From assembly GCF_004015185.1 (NCBI RefSeq), contig NZ_CP025746.1:5907776-5971775 (forward strand): a stretch of 64,000 bases of DNA. Reading direction: 5' to 3'. Below the pieces are notes generated by a model. It saw only the letters and a list, made by a program, of their open reading frames with translations. It was not told the origin of the DNA and did no database searches. Of this stretch, positions 55,583 to 63,396 are shown in pieces (position 1 is the first letter of the stretch; every line of letters begins with the position of its first letter). The stretch comes from Clostridium manihotivorum (GTDB lineage Bacteria; Bacillota; Clostridia; Clostridiales; Clostridiaceae). Made by a program: the position numbers and the translations under genes.

Positions 55583-56014
55583 AATAAAAAAATCACTGAA
55601 GCGATTTTTCTTCAGTGATTTTTTTTTTGCGCATCTGCCTTTTCTGAACGCATGTGAAGAAATTCTGGCAGGCGACATAATTTTCTTTTTTATTCTTTTC
55701 TCTTTTATATACTCTTAAGTAATCCAAGCATACTTATCACAGCTTTATCTAAAGTATAATTTCTTCTAAAGAATAAAAAAATCACTGAAGCGATTTTTCT
55801 TCAGTGATTTTTTTTGCGCATCTGCCTTTTCTGAACGCATGTGAAGAAATTCTGGCAGGCGACATAATTTTCTTTTTTATTCTTTTCTCTTTTATATACT
55901 CTTGAGTAATCCAAGCATACTTATCACAGCTTTATCTAAAGTATAATTTCTTCTAAAGAATAAAAAAATCACTGAAGCGATTTTTCTTCAGTGATTTTTT
56001 TGCGAATCTGCCTT
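55583..56014. repeat. Tandem 187-189-bp array with three terminator hairpins
   Basis: Two complete units (from 55583 and 55772) and a partial third (from 55959). Each has the AATCACTGAAG/CTTCAGTGATT terminator, then the CTGCC/GGCAG hairpin element, then about 110 bases with ccaagcatacttatcacagc. The units differ by a few bases. The third terminator (55967-55996) ends the K+ channel gene; the others lie beyond it. Confidence 0.9.
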
Positions 56015-56018
56015 TGTA

Positions 56019-57728
56019 TCATCTTAATATTTTTCTTACGAAGTCTACGGTAAAATAGGACATAAGAAACATTCCCATAAACCCTTCAATACCAGATAAT
56101 AACATAGCATAAATATTGCCTGGGTTAACATCGCCATAACCTATGGTTAAAATCGTAGCAATGCTATGATATAAGCCTTGCAAGGCTTTTTGCAGAATAG
56201 GACTTATTTCCTTATAATAAGAAAACTTATCCCCATCTAGCTTTACAAAGGGCAAGGTATATATTCCCGCAAAGGTAATTACTGTTATTAGCATAGTAAA
56301 GCCTATTCTAAAAGGATTTGTAGCATAGTTTCCTACAAAATCTAAAACAAACCACTTAAAAGGGTAGATCATATACCTTCTAATTTTATGTATCTTTTTA
56401 TTACTATCAGGCGGTAAGTTTTCTCCTCTTAGTTTATAGATGCTTTCGCATCTCTTAAATTCCAAGTAAGCCAGATCTTCATCATTATATCTTCCAATAT
56501 TTCTAAAATTCTCTTTCAAAAGTCTGAACTGATTAGCCTTCTCTTGGAAATTGGTTTTATCGCCTTGAGAATATACCATTTCCTTAACTTTATTCATCTT
56601 CCAATCTATATATATTTGCCCCAAGTTTTTTGTGTTAAGTACATTAAAAGCTTCTATATTAACGACTTTTTTACTTGAAGAAGCTAGATCAAAAGTTTTT
56701 TCTATTATACAATTTTCTAATACTAATGATCTACAATATTTTAATCTCATATTTACATGTTCAATAAATATGGAATCCTTAAATATAAGTTCATCTATAG
56801 TACTATCAGAAAAGCTTATAGGTTTGCCCTTAAACTCTGCAGCCTTGAAAACAATTTTACCCTCTATCAAGTTCAGGTTAGTCATATTAAACTTACCGCT
56901 ACCAAATACTACATATCTAAAATGTATATCACACTTAGAATATCTACAAAAACTAAAATCAATATTACTATTTCCAAATATAGATCCACTAAAAGAAACC
57001 TTCCCCAATTCAAAGGAAGATGCAAAAAATATAATATCTCCATTGCTAAAATTAGCATTTCTAAAGGAGACATCTCCTTTACCAAAGTTTGTACCACTAA
57101 AATCTAATCCACTTGGACTAAATATAGAATAGTCAAAATCAATATGCCCATCTCCGAAGGATGCTCCACTAAAATTTAAGTGCCCCTCAGGCAAGCTATT
57201 TGCTCTAAAGCTTACGTTTCCATTTCCAAAGTGTGCGCCATAGAAATTTATCTCTTTTCCATAGAAGTGAGAGAACGAAAAATTCTTTTCTCCATTCCCA
57301 AACTTAATACCGTTAAAATCAGTATTACTTACCCAAAAATATGATTTTTCAAAATTAACTTTACCATTACCAAAAATTGAATTAGCTAGGCTAAATCCAT
57401 CTCCGCCAAACCTAGTATTGCTAAAATCCGAATTACCATCAAAGAAACATCTCTCAGCATAAAAGTCCCTAATATTATCTTGGCTATCACAACCAAAAAA
57501 CTCCTTATACTCATCTATAGAGAAGTCAAAAAAATAAAGTTCCCTAAACTTAAAATCAGTATATGCTGATTTTATATGTAGTAATTGTTCTATAGTAAAG
57601 GCTCCAAATTCTCTTATCTCAAGTACTTCCCCTTCATCATTAAAAAAGTTTATTACAATAGTTTTTTCAGAATACAAGTTTTCACTTATTTTATAAGGAG
57701 TAGCTTTTTCAACCACATCATATCTCAT
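56019..57728 (-). CDS. Pentapeptide-like-repeat K+ channel
   Basis: 569 residues. Residues 75-350 are a run of short beta-helix repeats of the form NxxFSGxxFGxG (for example NFSGASFGDGHIDF), resembling pentapeptide repeats. A linker helix region follows. The C-terminal 120 residues form two membrane helices with a pore loop and the K+ selectivity filter TIGYGDV. So a quadrilateral beta-helix cytoplasmic domain is tied to an Ion_trans_2-type channel. No RCK domain is present. AGGAG lies 10 bases before the ATG. It follows DUF421 and DUF4363 genes on the same strand and may be co-transcribed with them. Confidence 0.88.
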   Translation of the reverse strand: MRYDVVEKATPYKISENLYSEKTIVINFFNDEGEVLEIREFGAFTIEQLLHIKSAYTDFKFRELYFFDFSIDEYKEFFGCDSQDNIRDFYAERCFFDGNSDFSNTRFGGDGFSLANSIFGNGKVNFEKSYFWVSNTDFNGIKFGNGEKNFSFSHFYGKEINFYGAHFGNGNVSFRANSLPEGHLNFSGASFGDGHIDFDYSIFSPSGLDFSGTNFGKGDVSFRNANFSNGDIIFFASSFELGKVSFSGSIFGNSNIDFSFCRYSKCDIHFRYVVFGSGKFNMTNLNLIEGKIVFKAAEFKGKPISFSDSTIDELIFKDSIFIEHVNMRLKYCRSLVLENCIIEKTFDLASSSKKVVNIEAFNVLNTKNLGQIYIDWKMNKVKEMVYSQGDKTNFQEKANQFRLLKENFRNIGRYNDEDLAYLEFKRCESIYKLRGENLPPDSNKKIHKIRRYMIYPFKWFVLDFVGNYATNPFRIGFTMLITVITFAGIYTLPFVKLDGDKFSYYKEISPILQKALQGLYHSIATILTIGYGDVNPGNIYAMLLSGIEGFMGMFLMSYFTVDFVRKILR

Positions 57729-57772
57729 TGTATTATCGCTCCTAAATATCTCCTACTGGGAAATCAATATAA

Positions 57773-58450
57773 TTAATTATATTTTCGTAAAATAATTAAC
57801 TTCCATGAAGGGTCTAGCTCCGCTATTGCAACTTCTTTTACAAAATCCTCAATCCCCTTATTCTTTAGTTCACTTATAAGCCAATTTTCATCCTTTCCTA
57901 TATGTTTTAGATTACTATGCTGTATAGTACCATCTAGAATAAGCGGAATAGTAATAGTTTCATTTGACGCTGACATATTTAAATCCTTAAGGGTAACTGG
58001 TTTATTTTCACCTTTTAAAAAAACAGATAGGGTTCCTTGCGGTTCAAAAATCGCAGTTTGTACATCTGATACTTTATCGCATCCCTGTTCTCTTAGCAGT
58101 CCCTTCAACTGATTCATACTTAGACTAAGTTTCTTTAAAGCCTTCATATCAATATTTCCATTCTCTATTATTATAGTGGCTGTATGCTCAAAGAACATAG
58201 TAAGCTTATTAATAACAGCCAGTCTTCCTACAAGAACCATCAATGCCACAAGCAGTCCAACTCCGTATATTGACTTTATGACCACCTTATCAACTAAGGG
58301 CTCAGCTGCAACATTGGCAAGTATCATAACCCCAGCTATTTCATAAGCAGTCATTTCAGCAATTGCTTTTTTTGTCATCATTCTTGTTGATAAATAAGTG
58401 AAAAAGTACACCAAAATAACCCTTATGGAATAAGTTATAACTATTTTCAT
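57773..58450 (-). CDS. DUF421 (YetF-type) membrane protein
   Basis: 225 residues. Three N-terminal helices (landmark VILVYFFTYLSTRMMTKKAIAEM) and a soluble C-terminal half with LREQGCDKVSDVQTAIFEP. The ATG at 58450 is preferred, with GGAGG 5 bases upstream. In sporeformers this family is linked to spore membrane function and to spore germination. It is paired with DUF4363, 26 bases upstream, a common arrangement. Function remains unproven. Confidence 0.87.
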   Translation of the reverse strand: MKIVITYSIRVILVYFFTYLSTRMMTKKAIAEMTAYEIAGVMILANVAAEPLVDKVVIKSIYGVGLLVALMVLVGRLAVINKLTMFFEHTATIIIENGNIDMKALKKLSLSMNQLKGLLREQGCDKVSDVQTAIFEPQGTLSVFLKGENKPVTLKDLNMSASNETITIPLILDGTIQHSNLKHIGKDENWLISELKNKGIEDFVKEVAIAELDPSWKLIILRKYN

Positions 58451-58476
58451 ATGTTCCTCCAAATAAAACTAACTAG

Positions 58477-58848
58477 TTAGGGCCCTGAAAAAGGTTTTAC
58501 TACTAAATTAATCATTTCTCTTAGCGCCCCTACATATTCTAACGAACTATCTTGTTTATTCTTTACGGTTACTTTAAGTTGTCCAACAGTATGTTCGAAG
58601 CTAATCAATGCTTCTGTAGCATTATTTATTTGTATTATAAATTTATTGCTTTCAAAGTTATGTACAAACTCTTCAGTGTACTGATCAGCCTTCTTCCAAT
58701 CGCCCTGTTCTATGCTTGCTTGAATATTATTAAGCTGATAGTTCATAGATTTTAAAGGAAGGATATTTCTAAATATAATCCATAATAATATAAAAGCTAA
58801 AAACCATATGATTGCAATCTTATATCTAATATCGTAATTATCAAACAT
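58477..58848 (-). CDS. DUF4363-family protein
   Basis: 123 residues. One N-terminal helix (residues 10-28) and a helical soluble part (QASIEQGDWKKADQYTEEF). The family is found beside DUF421 proteins in clostridia, as here, and probably forms a complex with them at the membrane. Weak ribosome site. Ending KPFSGP is family-like. Confidence 0.8.
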   Translation of the reverse strand: MFDNYDIRYKIAIIWFLAFILLWIIFRNILPLKSMNYQLNNIQASIEQGDWKKADQYTEEFVHNFESNKFIIQINNATEALISFEHTVGQLKVTVKNKQDSSLEYVGALREMINLVVKPFSGP

Positions 58849-59412
58849 GCTCTCACATCCGTTCCTTATGTACTACTATTTAGTATCGCAAGATTGATTA
58901 TAATTATACTTCTTCCCCTACTTATAAATCACTTCATTAATATACTTAATACTTCTATGATCTAATATAAATTACTTGGCCATCCAGTAAAATCTCCATA
59001 TTAAATTTGATGCAGTTAGTCCTCAGATGCCTTGATAAAGTTACTTAAATAATTAAAATATTATTACAGCTTTGTATGATTATTGTTATTACTTTCATAA
59101 ATGATATATAATATATAGACATACTACTTCATACTGAAATCTATAAAAACAAAGCTACTTAGGTTCATCAAAAGCTTTATTTTGAGTCTAAAGATTCAAG
59201 TAGTATATCTGTTCGCGGAATAGATCTCACAGTTCTTTAATCTTTAAACGTACTAACAACCATTTTAGCTGTTAATTGTACTCTTATTGATTTGTATATT
59301 TTATTTTGAACTTGTGTATCTATATATAACAGACTAGCTTGTAAGTAATTTATAAATCCTCATATTAATAAACTATAGGATCAAAAAGAAAAAAATGTTA
59401 TAGGAGATTGAT
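58849..59412. other. Repeat-rich intergenic region
   Basis: No gene in 564 bases. It carries a fold-back half-fragment (about 59000-59045), a copy of the GTACCACTT-arm repeat (59108-59210), and a copy of the second 110-bp family (59214-59338). The last 70 bases hold the TetR promoter region. Confidence 0.55.
59214..59338. repeat. Dispersed repeat, second 110-bp family, copy 2
   Basis: Aligns with 16545-16670: tagatctcacagttcttt, tctttaaacgta, gctgttaattg and ttttgaacttgtgtatctat. It abuts a GTACCACTT-arm copy on its left. Confidence 0.5.
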
Positions 59413-59967
59413 ATGTCAGAGTCACTAATAACTAAAAGAGCTCTCGCAGCTTCAATTAAGCAGCTTATGGAGACGATTCCATTATCTAAAATATCTATTC
59501 AAGAAATAGCAGATAACTGCGGACTAAATAGACAAACCTTCTACTATCACTTTAAGGATAAATTTGACCTTGTAAACTGGATTTATTACACCGAGGTCAC
59601 AGAAAATATAGATAATTGCAGGCATTATGATAACTGGCCTGATGGCATGTATAGAACCCTATGCTACCTAATGAATAACAAATCCTTTTATATAAACGCT
59701 CTTAATACTCCTGGACAAAATGCATTTGACGGTTATTTTTTTGAATTTAGCTATGAACTCATCCTGGGAGTCGTTAATGATTTGTCTATTCAACTAAAGG
59801 TTTCACAAAAGGATAAAAAGTTTATATGTGAATTTTATACTCATGCTTTTGTAGGAATAATAGTTCAATGGATAAAGGGCGGTATGAAAGAATCCCCTAA
59901 GATTATGGTAGAACAAATTAGAAATATTGTGGAGGGCAGCATGCTAGGTGCTCTAGCTAGATACTAA
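59413..59967 (+). CDS. TetR-family regulator, DhaS-like
   Basis: 184 residues. N-terminal HTH: KRALAASIKQLMETIPLSKI, then IQEIADNCGLNRQTFYYHFKDK. The C-terminal half (YAFDGYFFEFSYEL-type, here NAFDGYFFEF) matches the DhaS/YxaF-like TetR_C_8 type, which often binds cytoplasmic partners. AGGAG lies 7 bases upstream. It is convergent with the oleate hydratase gene and may regulate it or a distant gene. Confidence 0.87.
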   Translation: MSESLITKRALAASIKQLMETIPLSKISIQEIADNCGLNRQTFYYHFKDKFDLVNWIYYTEVTENIDNCRHYDNWPDGMYRTLCYLMNNKSFYINALNTPGQNAFDGYFFEFSYELILGVVNDLSIQLKVSQKDKKFICEFYTHAFVGIIVQWIKGGMKESPKIMVEQIRNIVEGSMLGALARY

Positions 59968-59974
59968 ATAATAG

Positions 59975-60016
59975 AAAAGGGTTCAAGGCTATAACCAATA
60001 AGCCTTGAACCCTTTT
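59975..60016. terminator. Bidirectional terminator
   Basis: Perfect 16-bp arms, AAAAGGGTTCAAGGCT and its complement, around a 10-base loop, between the TetR and oleate hydratase stops. Confidence 0.9.
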
Positions 60017-60018
60017 AA

Positions 60019-61677
60019 CTAATTTATAAACAACTTCTTTAGTGCCATTATCTCTTCACGTAAATTATCATCTCTCATCATTACCATAGCTGAGTTGAGA
60101 AGTACTCTTGCATCATACTGTCCTTTGTATATAGGAGTAACTTCTTTATCTAGATTTAAGAATTTATATACAGCCATTTGAGCAGATCTAGCTGAGTAAT
60201 CTACAGTAAATACAACATCATCTGGAATCTCAGCAAACTGTCCAAGGAAGGCTAGATTGGTAGAGCATTCTGGCACTACTTGTGGTCTATCTCCCTTTGA
60301 TCTTGTTAAAAACTGACTTGTTATAAATGGCATTATACATGGAATACATATAGAAGTACTTATAATTTTGTCCATATCTTCTTTAAAGTTTAGATGGTAC
60401 AATAGCTCAGTTAGGATTTCTTCACCAGTACAATCTACCATTCTCTTCTTAACGAAGTCTCCTTCTTTATATGGGAATAATGCATAGCCCCAAAAAGCTT
60501 GTACATCGTCAGGTTGATTAATAAAGTGAGGTTGATTGTGTAGAACTATAGACATAAACCAACCTGAATCTTTGAAAGTCATAAGAGCTCCTGTTCCTGG
60601 CTGATTTCCTGTGTACTCTATTATCTTATTAAACATTGTAGGATCTTTTAAAGTAACAGTAAAGGATTCCCACATGGATTCTTCTACTCTATTATTAAAC
60701 ACTTCTGGTCTTCCAAACTCAGGTGACTCCTTAGCAATCTTTTCCCAAAGGCTCCAGTCTCCTCCTACGGTCTTATCATTAAGCTTTGGTACAGTGTTCA
60801 TAGAACCTAAGCTAGCACCTGCAGTTAATGAACCTATTGTAACAAATACAAAGTCATCGGCTTCAACTACTATCTTTTCTTCTTTTTCAGCTCTCAAACA
60901 ATTTATTCCTTTAACAGTCTTTTTATCATTCTCTGTGTTAAACTCCAAGCTAGTCACTAAGCAGCCATATTGAAAATCTACCCCTTGCCCCTTTAACCAT
61001 TCAGTCATAGGTAGTATTATTGAATCATATTGGTTATAAGGTGTACGACGAACTCCAGATAAATCACTTATTCTTGGAAGTTCATGAAAGAATCTATGAA
61101 GATATCTCTTGAACTCCACTGCACTATGCCATGGTTCAAAAGCAAAAGTCGTAGTCCATTGATACCAAAAGTTTGTTTCGAAAAATGTCTCTGGGAAGCA
61201 ATCAGTAATTGTCTTAGTCCCTAAAGCTTCTTCTGTATTCATTAATATATCTATAAGAGCGAGTCTATCTTGACGATTAAAACCTAACTTTGAAGATTCC
61301 AATATGTTGGCATCATTGTCAATCAATCTAGCTTTTGATGAAGTATGAACTTTTTTATTAAAGGCTCTAAACTCATCCATAATTGAAACCGTAGGATCAG
61401 TTAAAGAAGGGATACACTCCATTATGCCAAAAATACATGCATATGCCTCTTCATCAAACATTCTTCCTCCACGGATTACATAACCTGTTTCAGGATTGCC
61501 AGCACCATCCATACTTCCGCCTTCTATGCTACTTTGCTCAAGTATATGAATATTTTTTGCTGGAACATGACCATCCCTTATTAAATAAACCGCTGCTGAA
61601 AGAGATGCTATTCCCCCTCCAACTAAATAAGCATTAATCTTTTCTACATCTACATTTCTGTCAAAATTAAATCTCAT
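60019..61677 (-). CDS. ohyA: Oleate hydratase
   Basis: 552 residues, the myosin-cross-reactive-antigen family. It adds water to oleate and other cis-9 fatty acids, giving 10-hydroxystearate, and needs FAD. The FAD motif YLVGGGIASLSAAVYL is near residue 20, followed by EQSSIEGGSMDGAGNPETGY and RGGRMFDEEAY, all typical. It protects cells from unsaturated fatty acids. The ATG at 61677 is used, with GAGGGG 9 bases upstream; the frame opens at 61686. The end RDDNLREEIMALKKLF is full-length. Confidence 0.92.
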   Translation of the reverse strand: MRFNFDRNVDVEKINAYLVGGGIASLSAAVYLIRDGHVPAKNIHILEQSSIEGGSMDGAGNPETGYVIRGGRMFDEEAYACIFGIMECIPSLTDPTVSIMDEFRAFNKKVHTSSKARLIDNDANILESSKLGFNRQDRLALIDILMNTEEALGTKTITDCFPETFFETNFWYQWTTTFAFEPWHSAVEFKRYLHRFFHELPRISDLSGVRRTPYNQYDSIILPMTEWLKGQGVDFQYGCLVTSLEFNTENDKKTVKGINCLRAEKEEKIVVEADDFVFVTIGSLTAGASLGSMNTVPKLNDKTVGGDWSLWEKIAKESPEFGRPEVFNNRVEESMWESFTVTLKDPTMFNKIIEYTGNQPGTGALMTFKDSGWFMSIVLHNQPHFINQPDDVQAFWGYALFPYKEGDFVKKRMVDCTGEEILTELLYHLNFKEDMDKIISTSICIPCIMPFITSQFLTRSKGDRPQVVPECSTNLAFLGQFAEIPDDVVFTVDYSARSAQMAVYKFLNLDKEVTPIYKGQYDARVLLNSAMVMMRDDNLREEIMALKKLFIN

Positions 61678-61865
61678 TTTATCCAACCCCTCTTTATAAA
61701 ATATTATCTAGCAAATTTATACCCAAATCACTTGCTATGCTTATAATATAATTCTTTATAAAAGTAAGTTGAATAATCAAAACCTTGTGTTTGTCTAAAA
61801 AACATACAGCTTCTTAAAACTGTCTAATTTTTTTACATAAATGATCTGATGTAAAATTAACTTTT

Positions 61866-61905
61866 AGATCTGTTAAAGTATCCTGTTGAAATTAAGTAGT
61901 CTTAA
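61866..61905. repeat. Fold-back repeat end fragment
   Basis: Reads tctgttaaagtatcctgttg, then aaattaagtagtctta, the left-end sequence of the fold-back family. It abuts and just overlaps the 3' end of the methyltransferase gene. Confidence 0.5.
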
Positions 61906-62558
61906 AATTTCTTTGATAGCAAAATAACCGTATTTCCGAACTGGTTAACTTTCTCCACAGACTTAAAGCCAGCTTCATAGAGAATCTTCTCCTGATTTTC
62001 TACTGTGCAAGGAGTATCATAATGATAAAAACCTTCAGTTATGCCAAGCTCTTTTCGTATTCTTTTGTTCTCATTAAAATTAAAGTCCTCATATTCTTGA
62101 TTTGGGGCCATATAGTCAGTTTCAATATAGATACCGCCATATTTTAAGCTTTTAAAAAGCTTTTTATATAACTGAAGCTTTTCTTCATGAGTGAAATGAT
62201 GGAGAGTCTGCACAGATAAAGCAACGTCAAAGCTCTCTTCTCCCATATCATAATTAAAGTAGCTATCTTCTATAAGTCTTATTTGATTTATTCTATCCTT
62301 GTGTTTTTCTTTTAATTTCTCCAACATATCTTTTGAAAAATCAATGCCGGTAACTTCAACCTTAGGATTAATTTTAAATATCTCATCTAACTCTAATCCG
62401 GTGCCACAACCTAAATCTAATAGTTTTATAGGTTGGTTTTGTGGTACAAGCTTAGCTGTTTCTATATAATAATTACCTGCACCATCAACAAAATCCATCA
62501 TGTGCTGTTCATAACCATCTACCCTTTTATTAAAAAAGCTTCTCATCTCTTCTAACAT
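61902..62558 (-). CDS. Class I SAM-dependent methyltransferase
   Basis: 218 residues. Motif I LLDLGCGTGLELDEI binds S-adenosylmethionine; VTGIDFSKDMLEKL follows, and FDVALSVQTLHHF is motif IV-like. The substrate is unknown. The ATG at 62558 is used because AGGAG is 9 bases upstream; the longer frame to 62597 would run into a repeat. Confidence 0.85.
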   Translation of the reverse strand: MLEEMRSFFNKRVDGYEQHMMDFVDGAGNYYIETAKLVPQNQPIKLLDLGCGTGLELDEIFKINPKVEVTGIDFSKDMLEKLKEKHKDRINQIRLIEDSYFNYDMGEESFDVALSVQTLHHFTHEEKLQLYKKLFKSLKYGGIYIETDYMAPNQEYEDFNFNENKRIRKELGITEGFYHYDTPCTVENQEKILYEAGFKSVEKVNQFGNTVILLSKKF

Positions 62559-62587
62559 TTTAACCATCTCCTGAATATAAATTTGTA

Positions 62588-62642
62588 TATGTCCCACTTT
62601 ATACGAAAATTTATATTTTCAAATCTAAGTGGTACATCTTTG
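62588..62642. repeat. Dispersed repeat, GTACCACTT-arm family, short copy
   Basis: atgtcccactttatacgaaa and tctaagtggtacatctttgg are the two arms, with only a short middle. Confidence 0.55.
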
Positions 62643-62733
62643 GCTACAACAAAATTATATTCCTATAAAAGTAAGTAAGAAACCTTAAAGATATTACTGA
62701 AAAAAACTTGCTCTATTTTATCATAGGAACTCC

Positions 62734-63207
62734 TTACTTACGTTTTTTACCCATATATTCATTAAACCTAACAGCTATATCTGGGTTATCTTTTATGAAA
62801 GCTATATATTTATCGAAGCATTTTATACTCTGATTACTTAGAGTATGTTCTACCTTTTCTGTCTCTATCAAAATTTTGTCCTCAGAAATTCCTAATATTC
62901 TTAAAAAGGACTCTACGGTCTTGTGACGTTTTAATAAAAATGCACCTAATTTCTTTCCTTCATCCTTTAGAACTATAACTCCGTACTTTTCATATAGTAA
63001 GAGATCTAACTCTCCAAGTCTCTGTACCATCCTTGTGGCAGAGGGAGGATGTACATTTAAAGCTTCAGACAAGTCATGTATTCTTGTGAAGCCTTTATCT
63101 ATTGACAAACGATATATCATCTCCAAATAATCCTCCATTGATGCAGTAAGTGGATTATCTTCATTTTTCATATATTCACTAAAAGTACGGAAAGCTTTGT
63201 TGTCCAT
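62734..63207 (-). CDS. mntR: DtxR/MntR-family manganese-responsive repressor
   Basis: 157 residues. The N-terminal winged helix has SMEDYLEMIYRLSIDKG, then HDLSEALNVHPPSATRMVQRLGE. The metal-binding and dimerisation part includes KRHKTVESFL and ETEKVEHTLS, with His and Glu ligands of the MntR type. No SH3-like domain, so it is MntR-length. It is divergent from the NRAMP gene with two palindromes between; it probably represses that gene when Mn2+ is high. Confidence 0.9.
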   Translation of the reverse strand: MDNKAFRTFSEYMKNEDNPLTASMEDYLEMIYRLSIDKGFTRIHDLSEALNVHPPSATRMVQRLGELDLLLYEKYGVIVLKDEGKKLGAFLLKRHKTVESFLRILGISEDKILIETEKVEHTLSNQSIKCFDKYIAFIKDNPDIAVRFNEYMGKKRK

Positions 63208-63271
63208 TTCTTCACCTTCTCTTAGGGTTAATAAATGCTTAGTAAATTATATGCACTAGTTTATAAAAAAA

Positions 63272-63285
63272 TTACTCTAGAGTAA
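63272..63285. promoter_or_regulatory. Candidate MntR operator 1
   Basis: A perfect 14-bp palindrome, TTACTCTAGAGTAA, 65 bases before the repressor start. Confidence 0.6.
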
Positions 63286-63321
63286 CATTTTTATAATTAA
63301 GTTCATAGTTTATATTAAGTT

Positions 63322-63349
63322 AAAATTTTTAGCCTAGACTAAAAATTTT
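63322..63349. promoter_or_regulatory. Candidate MntR operator 2
   Basis: AAAATTTTTAG and CTAAAAATTTT, exact 11-bp complements around CCTAGA, end 47 bases before the NRAMP start. The TTTAGCCTAGACTAAA core looks like a DtxR/MntR-family box. Confidence 0.68.
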
Positions 63350-63396
63350 GTTTTTAAGATACTTATATTATTTTTAATACAGAGGGTGAAGAATAT

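Noticed and set aside
55583..56014. CRISPR array
   Set aside because: Units are 187-189 bases, nearly identical throughout, with terminators and no unique spacers; no cas genes are present.
56632..57132. Long plus-strand frames opposite the pentapeptide-repeat part
   Set aside because: They arise from the periodic composition of the repeat coding sequence on the other strand.
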